This document shows positions 54,263 to 64,000 of a stretch of DNA of 64,000 nucleotides, piece after piece. The stretch comes from Euptelea pleiosperma (taxonomy: Eukaryota > Streptophyta > Magnoliopsida > Ranunculales > Eupteleaceae). Within the stretch, counting starts at the first letter, position 1. Each line of letters starts with the position of its first letter. The position numbers were made by a program, and so were the translations under genes. The stretch covers positions 27,163,913 to 27,227,912 of the forward strand of contig CM068547.1 in assembly GCA_035048495.1 (NCBI GenBank). The letters run 5' to 3'. The notes under the pieces were generated by a model that saw nothing but the letters and a program-made list of their open reading frames with translations, did no database searches and was not told the DNA's origin.

Positions 54263-56418
54263 TCTATATATCTATATAATAAAACAGGACAGTTGTCTCC
54301 CCCTCTTATCCGGCTTCATAAAGGATGGCTGAGATCTTATGACACCAAATGGATAGTGGATCTCAGCCACTCACACCCAATTTTGACAAATGCTTTGTTA
54401 ATGAGACGGGTCACCTACTATTTACCTACATATAAAGAATGAAATGGGTTGGATTTACATATAGCCCAAGGATCAAGCTCAGGAGCCCCACTTTTTATGC
54501 CTCGAGAGGGGTGTTACCGTTAAAACGGCTATTAAAACGGATTGAAACGGCCAGGGGCAAAAATGGAACAAATAGATTTTAAATGATTTTAACAGAAAAA
54601 AATGGTGCTGAAATTCAAATTTTAAAATTTGAAAATTTAAAAAAAAAGAGTAGAATTTAACGGAAATTTAATGGTTTTCTTATACCCATCTTATCTTATA
54701 TGGCTTCAATAATGAGTGGCTGAGATCCACTATGCTTCATTTCAATGGCTGAGATTAACTCCCACCCAATTTTGACAACCACTTTGTCGGAAAGTGCCGC
54801 GGGCACAGGCCACCCACGCATATATCAAGACAACTCAGTTGTATTTTCTTATCTTATCCATCCATCTAATGTGGACGGTTAGATAAAGAGTAGTTGAGAT
54901 CAAATCCATTGATCTAATGTGGACGGTTAGATTTCAGCCACTCAATCCGCCTCATTTGACCTCAATTTAGTCAAAATTTAAATTTCAAACCGTTATTTTT
55001 TGTTATTAATGTTATTCTCCCATTTCTCCCTCTGTGCGTTACAATCCATTATAACAGCCGTTATAATGGATAAAAACGGTAACGCCCCAGTCCATTCTAC
55101 CATTTGAGTGCCGATGACACCCAATTTTTGCAAACGCCTTTATCAGAGAGTGTCGTGGGCATGGGCCGTTTACTATTCTATATAACAAAACACATTGGTT
55201 CTCTCCCTACTTATACCTCCTCTTATAAGCATCAACAAAGAATGGCCAAGATCTAATCCTCCCCCAAATGGACGGTAGATCTCCGCCACTCACCTGATTT
55301 TGGCAAATTCTTTCTCGAGGAGTGCCAATGGCACGGGGCACCCACTAGTCTATATAACAAAATAGGACAATTGTCTCCCCCTCTTATCCGGCTTCATAAA
55401 GGATGGCCGAGATCTTATCACACCAAATGGACAGTGGATCTCAGCCACTCACACCCAATTTTGACAAACGCTTCGTCGATGAGTGTCGTGGGCACGGGTC
55501 ACCTACTATCTATATAACAAAACAGGACGGTTGTCTCCCCTCTTATCCGGCTTCATAAAGGATGGCCGAGATCTTATCACACCAAATGGACAGTGGATCT
55601 CAGCCACTCACACCCAATTTTGACAATCGCTTTATCGATGAGTGCCGTGGGCACGGGTCACCTACTATTTACCTACATATAAGGAATGAAATGGGTTGGC
55701 TTTACATATAGCCCAAGGGTCAGGCTCAGGAGCCCCTCTTTTTATGCCTCGAGAGGGGTGTTACCGTTAAAACGGATTGAAACAGCCAGGGGCAAAAATG
55801 AAAAAAATGAATTTTAATGATTTTATCGGAAAAAAGTAGTGCTGAAATTCAAATTTTGAAATTTGAAATTTAAAAATTCAAAAAAAAAAAGAATTTGACC
55901 GAAATTTAATGGTTTTCTTATACCCTTCTTATCTTATATGGCTTCAATAATGAGTGGCTGAGATCCATTATGCTTCATATCGATGGCTGAGATTAACTCC
56001 CACCCGATTTTGACAAACACTTTGTCGGAAAGTGCCGCAGGCATGGGCCACCCACGCATATATCAAGATAACTCAGTTGTATTCTCTTATCTTATCCATC
56101 CATCTAATGTGGATGGTTAGATAAAGAGTGGTTGAGATCAAATCCATCGATGTAATGGGGACGATTAGATTTTAGCCACTCAATCCGTCTCATTTGACCT
56201 CAATTTATTCAAAATTTAAATTTCAACACTGTTATTTTTTGTTATTTATGTTATTTTCTCATTTCTCCCTCTGTGCGTTACAATCCGTTATAATGAAAAA
56301 ACGGTAGCGCCCTAGTCCGTTATACCGTTTGAGTGCCTAAGGCACCCAATTTTTGCAAATGCTTTTGTTGGAGAGTGTTGTGGGCATGGGCAATTCACTA
56401 TTCTATATAACGAAACAC

Positions 56419-57545
56419 TCGGGCGGGTTGGGTTGGGTTGGAGGTCAACCCTAGCCCAACCTAACCTTAAAGGCTGTCAACCCTAACCCCACCCAACCCA
56501 AGGTCGGGCCTAGATTTGGGTTGGGTTAGTCGGGTTGATTGGGTTAGTCAATTTCTTAATTTTTTTATTGGTTGAAAATATTGTTGAATTTTTTCATATT
56601 AAAATACTTTATCGGTCAATACAATAGATGTTGTGCTAACCATTAAATAATAGCATAATAACTTCATTTTCAAAGCTCGTGAAAGAAAACATGATATTTT
56701 CATAATAACGGAAAAGTTCATCAACTCAAATACATGATAAAAGTCACTAAAGAAATAACCAAAAACAATCGTTGGAGAAAAATACGATATTTTCACTATC
56801 AACTGATCACATAAAATACCAAAATGTAGTTTTTATGACATTTGGTAATATCACACAAAGGTCGTAGTTACTAAGGACAAACATCCATGGGTTGCTGCAT
56901 TTGCCCAAAATGTAGTGTGGATATTTGTCAGTAAAATTAATGGGTCAAGATGGGGGGACAACAATTTCATACAACATTTTTTACAACAAAAATTGGCGTC
57001 GGCCAGTATTGGAATGAGATGATTTTTTGGTAAGGATGGTCTCTATATTGAGGAGATCATCTTCACAAAAATTCAAATCAATCCGATATTCGTAGACTGG
57101 TTTACAAGTTGAAGATTTATGGATCGTTTATTTTTATCGTTAACTTCAAAACCACATTTGATGGGGTTAGAAATTTCAGAATAAGCCGATTTTTTGTAAG
57201 GGTGATCTATATGCTGATTTTTTGTAGGGGTGATCTATATGATGAGGAGATCATCCTCACCAAAAATCAGCTATTGATTCATCTTCCATGTCGGTACGTC
57301 AAAATTGTTGTATGAAATTGTTGTCCCCCGATATATATATATATATATATATATATAGTTTGTAAGTCGGGCTCGGGTTAGGTCGGGTTGGGCCAAGCCT
57401 CAACCCTAACCTAACCCAATTTGATCGGGTTACCAAAAATCCGGCCCAAGCCCAACCCAAGTTCTAAAAGGGCTAACTCAACCCAACCCTAAGGTCGGGT
57501 TCAACCCGTCGGGCTCGGGTTGAACCCGCCCAAGTTGTAGCCCTA
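56419..57545 (-). mobile_element. hAT-type GGTTGGGTT foldback, copy 2, inside a Helitron unit
   Basis: 1127 bp. The right end AGTTGTAGCCCTA is intact; the left lost its terminal TAGGGCTGCAAC and starts TCGGGCGGG. Flanks CGAAACAC and TAAAACAC each differ by one base from CAAAACAC of the Helitron consensus, so the 8-bp duplication is inferred. It carries an extra segment (56935-57330) with GAGATCATCCTCAC hairpins and a (TA)n tract at 57331-57357. Confidence 0.75.
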
Positions 57546-58590
57546 TAAAACACATTGGTTGTCTCCCTACTTATACCCTTATAAGCATCGACAAAGAAGG
57601 GCTGAGATCTTATCACACCAACTGGACAGTGGATCTCAGCCACTCACACCCAATTTTGACAAACGCTTTGTCGATGAGTGCCGTGGGCACGGGGCACCCA
57701 CTAGTCTATATAACAAAACAGGACGGTTGTCTCCCCCTCTTATCCGGCTTCATAAAGGATGGCCGAGATCTTATCACACCAAATGGACGGTGGATCTCTG
57801 CCGCTCACCCCAATTTTGACAAACGCTTTGTCAATGAGTGCCGTGGGCACAGGTAACCTACTATTTACCTATATATAAGGAATGAAATGGGTTGGATTTA
57901 CATATAGCCCAAAGGTTAGGCTCAAGAGCCCCACTTTTTAATCCTCGAGAGGGGTGTTATTGTTAAAACGGATTGAAACGGCCAGGAGCAAAAATAGAAA
58001 AAATAGATTTTAATGGATTTAATGATTTTAACGGAAAAGAGTGGTGCTGAAATTCAAAATTAAAAATTAAAAAAAAATATAGAATTTAACAAAAATTTAT
58101 AGTTTTCTTATACCCCTCTTATATTATATGGCTTCAATAATGAGTGGCTGAGATCCACTATGCTTCATATTGATGGCTGAGATTAACTCCCACCCGATTT
58201 TGACAAACAGTTTATCGAAAAGTGCCGCGGGCACGGGTCACCCACGCATATATCAAGATAACTCAGTTGTATTCTCTTATCTTATACATACATCTAATGT
58301 GGATGGTTATATAAAGAGTGGTTGAGATCAAATCCATCGATCCAATGTGGACGGTTAGATTTCAGCCACTCATTCCGCCTCATTTGACCTCAATTTATTC
58401 AAAATTTAAATTTCAACACTGTTATTTTTTGTTATTTCTGTTATTTTCCCATTTCTCCCTCTGTGTGTTACAATCCGTTATAATGGAAAAAATGGTAACA
58501 CCCCAATCCGTTATACCCTTTGAGTGCCAAAGGCACCCAATTTTTGCAAATGCTTTTGTTGGAGAGTGCCGTGGGCATTGGCCATTTACT

Positions 58591-59194
58591 TAGGTATGCA
58601 ACTTGGGCTGCTCAACCCGAGCCCGACAGGTTAAACCCGACATTAGGTTGGGTTGGGTTAGCCCTTTTAGAACTTGGGTTGGGCTTGGGCCAGATTTTTG
58701 GTAACCAGATCAAATCGGGTTGGGTTAGGGTTGAGGCTTGGCCTAACCCGAGCCCGGCATACGAACTATATATATTAGTTTTACCGACAAATATCCACAC
58801 TACATTTTGGCAAATGCGGCAACCCATGGATGTTTGTCCTTAGTAATTACAACCTTTGTGTGATATTACAAAATGCCATTGAAACTACATTTTAGCATTT
58901 TATGTGATCAGTTGATAGTGAAAATATCGTGTTTTTCTCTAACGATTGTTTTTTGTTATTTCTTTAGTGACTTAATTTTATCATGCATTTGAGTTAATGA
59001 ACTTTTTCGTTATTATAGAAATATATATCATGTTTTCTTTCACGAGCTTTAGAAATTAAGTTATATCGGGTTGGGTTAGGGTTGAAAAATCTAGGCCCGA
59101 CCGGGTTGGGTTGGGTTAGGGTTGACAGCCTTTAAGGTTGGTTGGACTAGGGTTGACCTCCAACCCGACTTAACCCACCCGAGTTGCAGCCCTA
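58591..59194 (+). mobile_element. hAT-type GGTTGGGTT foldback, copy 3, inside a Helitron end
   Basis: 604 bp between perfect 8-bp duplications CATTTACT (58583-58590, 59195-59202). Ends TAGGTATGCAACTTGGG and CCGAGTTGCAGCCCTA. It inserted in the CATTTACTA just before a Helitron's 3' terminus, so it postdates that Helitron. Confidence 0.88.
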
Positions 59195-60550
59195 CATTTA
59201 CTATTCTATATAACAAAACACATTGGTTGTCTCCCTACTTATACCTCTGTGGATCTCTGCCACTCACCTAATTTCGGCAAATTCTTATACCCCCTCTTAT
59301 AGGTTTCAACAAAGAAGGGTCGAGATCTTATCCTCCAAATGGATGGTGGATCTTAGCCACTCACACCCGATTTTGGCAAATGCTTTGTTAGAGAGTGCCG
59401 AGGGCACGGGTCATCCACTAGTCTATATAACAAAACAGGGAAGTTGTCTCCTCTTATATGTTTCAACAAAGAAGGGCCAAGATCATATCTCCAAAATAAA
59501 CAGTGGATCTCAGCCACTCACACCCGATTTTGGCAAACGCTTTGTTGGAGAGTGCCGTGGGCACGGGCCACCCACTATCTATACAACAAGTGAAAGAGGT
59601 TGTCTTACACCCCCTCTTACCTTATAGGGCTTCAATAATGAGTGGCTAAGATCCACTATGCTTCATATCAATGGCTGAGATTAACTCACACCTGATTTTG
59701 ACAAACACTTTGTTAGAAAGTGCCGTAGGCACGGGTCACCCACACATATAACAAAATAACTCAGTTGTGTTCTCTTATCTTATACTGGTTCATAAGATAA
59801 AGAGTGGTTGAGATCAAATCCATCCATCTAATGTGGATGGTTAGATTTCAGCCACTTAATTTTTCTCATTTATTCATTCACCCCGACTCATTTGACATCA
59901 ATTTATTAAAAATTAAAAATTAAAAATTTAAAAGTTGAATTTTAACACAGTTATTTTTGTTATTTATATTTGTTTCTCAATTTTTTTATTTTTTCCTTTG
60001 TGCATTACAATCCATTATAACAACCGTATAATGGAAAAAAGTAACGCCTCCGTCCGTTATACTGTTTGAGTGCCAAAGGTACCCAATTTTTACAAATGCT
60101 TTTATCGGAGAGTGCCGTGGGCACGGGCCCTTTACTATCTATATAACAAAACAGGGAAGTTGTCTCCCCACTTATACCCCCTCTTATATGTTTCAACAAA
60201 GAAGGGCCAAGATTTTATCTTCAAAATAGACGGTGGATCTCAACCACACACACCTGATTTTGGCAAACGCTTTGTTTGAGAGATCCACTATGTTTCATAT
60301 CAATGGCTGAGATTAACTCCCACCCGATTTTGACAAAAACTTTGTCGGAGAATGTCGTCCATCCACACATATAACAAAATAACTCAGTTGTATTCTCTTA
60401 TCTTATCCTCCTTCGTAAGATAAAGAGTGGTTGAAATCAAATCCATCTATCTAATGTGGACGGTTAGATTTCAGCTACGCAATCTCCCTCATTTATTCAT
60501 TCACTCCCACTCATGTGACCTCAATTTATTAAAAATTTGAAATTCAAAAT

Positions 60551-61214
60551 TGGAGGAGTTACCATTTTTTTCATTGTAACGGATTGTAATGCATGGGCAA
60601 AAATGGGAAAATAATGGAAGAAAGTGGCAATAAAATTCAATAAAATTTATAATGGAAAATAATGGAAATAAGGGGCATTTTATTAACAATTTTTGGTCCA
60701 AATAATAACTGCAGTTATCAAGCCATTTTTCAAAACATGATCTGCGGTTTAGAGACCATACCAAGGTGGCATGGGATCTGGCAATAAGATGATCCAGAAC
60801 ACCCGCCTAAATGATCTAATGGCGAAAGTAGACATTTGGGTCATCAAGACCGTTCAATTTCATTCTCTTCAGTTAAAAATTGAGGAGTGTTAAGCATGGT
60901 CCTTAGCACGATAGTGTAGCATTATCTTCTCAAGATCCAAACCACTGATGGTCACCGAGATTCCCACCACATGAATCTCAAATACCACCGGGAGAGAGGC
61001 TTCCATGCGCCAGGGCCGTATAGAGCAAACAAAACGGGCTTTCTCAGTGCTTGCCACATCAGCAAAAAAATTATTGGATGGATAATTATGATCTGCTTGG
61101 ATCAATTTGCAGCTCAGGTGCGACCCCTGATGGGTGGCCCCCACCCTCATGTATGCCACTTGAATGGTGAGATATTTTGTTCCATGATTGCATGGAACAA
61201 AAAAAGGTTGTTTT
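60551..61214. other. 3' flank of U3 copy 4 (duplicated block)
   Basis: 60551-60760 matches 45813-46010, and 60760-61210 matches 46020-46440 with an added stretch near 60990-61065. No gene. Confidence 0.7.
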
Positions 61215-61272
61215 GGAGTCTGTCAGACAACCGAGCGACCATCTCAGCTGCCAGATGGCAAGTTGAGAACGA
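61215..61272 (-). pseudogene. U3 snoRNA, copy 4 (3' stub)
   Basis: Only the last ~58 nt remain (CTCAACTTGCCATCTGGCAG through box D TTGTCTGACAGACTCC). The 5' three quarters, including boxes A, C' and B, are deleted. Beyond the break, 61302-61327 still shows the TATA region of a U3 promoter (CTATTTATAAGGTAGG on the minus strand), without a USE. Confidence 0.88.
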
Positions 61273-62122
61273 GATGTAGTTCTGGTTTCTCTTCATGTCG
61301 TTAATCATGTGATTCCTACCTTATAAATAGGAAAGAGATGTAGTTCTGGTTTCTCTTTACATATTACATGTACGAGGCTGACACGGCCAATCCAGACCGT
61401 TCATCTGAAAGTGCCCTTGTTAACATGATGCCTCCTTTCGCCACACGGCAGATTCCTGCAAGGATGGAAACTTTCATAGGGGATGTTAACTTGCCCATGA
61501 ATGGGTTCCAATCTCACGATGAAAAAGATATTCGAATTCAACGACGGGAAATCACCAATCAGGCTGATTTTTTATTCATAAGGTTAGTGGCCATTGAAGT
61601 GCACGTTTGAAGCCCCTCCAGAAATGCCACGTGGTACACTCTTTTGGGGCCCACTGACGCATGGATGCATAGCCCACCTCTTGCTGGACCTACGCACATT
61701 AAAAAAATAAGCTTAAAAAGCTTGATTGGTGATTTATAACTGTTGGATTTTATCATTGTAATGAGGTAATGTTTAGTTGTAGGATTTTGAGTCCTTTCTC
61801 TGGGTGCTCAAATCTAACCGTTAGAAACTACCAATCAAGCTGATTTTTGTTGTGTATGTTCACCAAGGGGTGGGCCAAACATCCATGAGGTAGGGCACGA
61901 AATGGGATCTGATATGAGATCGGACCCGGTCTAAACCTTTACTTTGGGGTTTAGATCATTGAGATGTGATCCAAATGAAAAATGGGTCGAATGTGAATCA
62001 ATGTCAATTAATCGATCAGATTCGGATTTGTGCCGAATTCGGGTACTAGTATTAGGAATTCAGATCTTGAGTTTAGAGCTTGGATCCTTATTAAATTTGT
62101 CATTTTGTAGTGGAGCTGACCA
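61273..62122. other. U3 upstream flank, then foldback remnants
   Basis: 61340-61455 is the shared U3 upstream block. 61465-61900 contains two or more decayed foldbacks (AATCACCAATCAGGCTGATT; GTGCACG..GCCACGTGG; ACTACCAATCAAGCTGATTT). 61900-62122 has GGATC/GATC-rich sequence with no gene. Confidence 0.5.
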
Positions 62123-62130
62123 TCTATCTA

Positions 62131-62522
62131 TAGGGGTGTCAATTTTGCCCATTTAACCGGAACCGGAACCAAAAACACCGGTTCTGGTTCCACATTTTTG
62201 AGAACCGATTAAACAAGAACTGAACCGAATCGAAAATAATGGTTCCAGTTCTGGGTAGTTTAATATGGAACCGAAACCGATAGGAACCGGAACCGAACCG
62301 AACCAATAAGAACTGGAACTGATATATAAATATAGTGTTAAAATTATCATATTATCAAGATTAGACTTAGTATACCCGGAACTGAAATCCGAACCGGAAC
62401 CAACAGAAACTACATAATCGATTTCGGTTCCGGGTCCATCATTTTGAGAACCGGAACCGATGAGAACCGTTCTGGCCACCTTTAGAACCGAATCGGAACA
62501 GACCCGTACGTTGACACCCCTA
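62131..62522. mobile_element. hAT-type MITE (TAGGGGTGTCAA ends), copy 1
   Basis: 392 bp, TAGGGGTGTCAA to TTGACACCCCTA; flanks TCTATCTA and TGTATCTA (8 bp, one mismatch). The interior is AACCGG/GGTTCC-rich and self-complementary. Confidence 0.8.
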
Positions 62523-62530
62523 TGTATCTA

Positions 62531-62854
62531 TGGGTGTCAATTTGTACCTGTTTAACCTGAATTGAACCGGAACCAAATCAATAATAACAGTTTCAGTCTT
62601 GATACTTCGATATTGTAACCAAACCGATAAGAATCAGAACCGATATATAGATATATTGTTAAATAGTGTTAAAATTGTCATGTTATCAGGATTAAAATCG
62701 ATTACCTATAACTGGACCAGAACCAATGAAACAAAACAATCGGTTCGGCTCCAAATCCATCATTTTGAGAACCGAAACCAGTAGGAACCAACAATATTGG
62801 TTCCAGTTCTCGGTACCTTAGGAACTGAATTGGAAGTGACCCATTGACACCCTA
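62531..62854. mobile_element. hAT-type MITE (GGGTGTCAA ends), copy 2
   Basis: 324 bp, TGGGTGTCAATTTG to CCATTGACACCCTA, directly behind copy 1 with only its 8-bp duplication between. The right flank CATGTATC partly matches TGTATCTA. A more decayed member. Confidence 0.7.
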
Positions 62855-62862
62855 CATGTATC

Positions 62863-63235
62863 CAACCATATTTCACATGTAGGTCGGATTTAGATATTCT
62901 AATATGGATCATGGTTCGAATTTGGATCAAGTGTCATAGATTTAAATATTCTTCATTTCATACGTGCATACTAGGTCTATCCCTGTGCTGCTTGTCTAGA
63001 GAATGCAGCTTGACCAAATCCCTCTTCCATAGGTTGGAAACTAATGCAAGGAGTTCAACCAATACATCACAAAAGGCGCGACTGATGAGGGCATGAGATT
63101 AAATCCCCTTATCACATAGTCTAGGTACATGACTTAGCCGAGACCTCTTAATGGGTCCCACCTGGTGGGCCACCCTACCTCAATGGGCCAGGCCAAACCT
63201 GCCCAGTGTGGATACGCTCCTGCATCAAAAACAAA
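62863..63235. other. Spacer, nothing recognised
   Basis: No gene or clear repeat; a GGGCCA-rich stretch is at 63165-63205. Confidence 0.4.
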
Positions 63236-63480
63236 AATGCAGTCTTTTTATTTATCATTTGTTCTTCTTTGAATTTGTTTTTTTGTGAAAGTTTTCCCTA
63301 AAGTGTTGCAATAGTAGCACTTTATCACTGTGAATTCGATGAAACGTGCTTTGAGATGTGTATTTTTACCCAACCAACGGTGATAGAGGCACCACAAATC
63401 CAAACTCCTTCCTGAATCTTGATTTTTGATCTGGATCTTTCATTTTAGATTTTTACCCAACCAACGGTGATAGAGGCACC
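63236..63480 (+). pseudogene. ALG8 intron-3 fragment (duplicate)
   Basis: Matches ALG8 intron 3 from about 16402 to 16575 (GCAGTC.TTTTATTTATCAT, GTTTTCCCTA.AGTG.TGCAATA, CAACCAACGGTGATAGA.GC). The block 'ACCCAACCAACGGTGATAGA' is repeated at about 63369 and 63452. No exon sequence is included. Confidence 0.85.
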
Positions 63481-64000
63481 ACGCATCCGCACAAACACAT
63501 ACCCGTATACACATACACATACCCCGCCCAAACATCATATGACACAGGAAGCTAGGTTTCATAGACCGGAGATTTTCATGATTTTTTTCCCAGAATTAAC
63601 TTGGCAGCAAGTTGTACTTTTGTGGGGTTAGAGAACAGCGGTGTTTGGATGCATGGATACCTCTGTAATTTTGAGGTCAACCTATCCTGAATATGACCCA
63701 ATTATGATGTGCAAGGGCAGAGGTATTAGTGTACAAGCCCAGACCGTTATATATGTAGCTAGGCCCAATAATAGCCCGGCCCTTAGGTTAGGGCCAGGCC
63801 TAAATTAATTTTTAATTAAAAATTAAGGCCAAGCCTGACCCATATATACGACAGGTCTTAAAATCACTCCTAGGTAGATCCTACTGGGCCCATAAATGCA
63901 GTTCCAAGGCTGGACCTATTCGGCCGGGCCTAAAAGACAAACCAATGCCGCCACCCTACGTTTGACATAATCGACCATTTGCTGATGTTATCTGGTTGGT
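63481..64000. other. Spacer with GGCC-rich repeat at window end
   Basis: A CACATACAC-type run near 63490-63525. 63750-63950 is AGGCCTAAATTAATTTTTAA / TTAAAAATTAAGGCCAAGCC palindromic sequence with GGCCCGGCC words, like 45241-45684. No gene. Confidence 0.4.

Larger units (their letters stand above)
54271..60550 (+). mobile_element. Helitron tandem array 2
   Basis: Repeated TCTATATAAC starts at about 54271, 55179, 55351, 55509, 56402, 57704, 59206, 59420, 59576 and 60138. Each follows a GTGCC..GGGCAC hairpin with C(T/C)ACTAG or a one-base variant. Unit bodies share 'GGCTTCATAAAGGATGG', 'GTGGATCTCAGCCACTCAC', 'ATGTGGACGGTTAGAT' and AACGG-rich segments. Units vary from about 150 bp to over 900 bp by internal deletion. 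Two hAT-type elements interrupt it (56419-57545, 58591-59194). Its right end is cut near 60550, where U3-block 4 sequence begins. No Rep/helicase gene is present, so all units are nonautonomous. Confidence 0.65.

Overview
This is nuclear DNA of a flowering plant. It has split genes with long introns, a plant initiator-tRNA gene, snoRNA genes with plant-type promoters, and dense plant transposons (LTR elements, Helitrons, Mutator- and hAT-type MITEs, a LINE). Species is not decidable by eye. Perhaps a tenth of the window is recognisable host gene.

Layout. 1-2015: decayed LINE ORF1 (minus). 2524-3245: hAT-type foldback. 4944-8661: head-to-tail Helitron array whose last unit seems to carry a captured gene piece. 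8955-17168: complete four-exon ALG8 (ER N-glycan glucosyltransferase). Its first intron holds a palindromic pair of short LTR elements with one target duplication around the pair. 17214-17850: another Helitron. 18576-18793: an intact-looking U3 snoRNA gene (minus). 21200-21634: gene for a small three-helix membrane protein (minus).

This ALG8 / U3 / membrane-protein order then repeats. A broken ALG8 copy (23294-23789, resuming at 37651-37990) is split by a 13.9-kb LTR element. That element contains a copia-like element in its 5' LTR and a long solo-LTR-like insert in its 3' LTR. After it come U3 copy 2 (decayed) and membrane-protein copy 2 (41844-42281); a remnant unit near 44.2-45.0 kb; U3 copy 3 with a tRNA-iMet gene (46443-47102) and membrane-protein copy 3 (49862-50290); a U3 stub (61215-61272); and an ALG8 intron-3 fragment (63236-63480). 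The window is thus a local segmental-duplication cluster later filled with transposons. Sister copies give empty sites that show the target duplications of several MITEs.

50.8-54.1 kb is rich in one Mutator-type MITE family. 54.3-60.55 kb is a second Helitron array interrupted by two hAT-type foldbacks. Working genes are probably ALG8, U3 copy 1 (possibly copy 3), tRNA-iMet and the three membrane-protein genes. Exon boundaries, repeat edges and identities were read by eye; no search was run.
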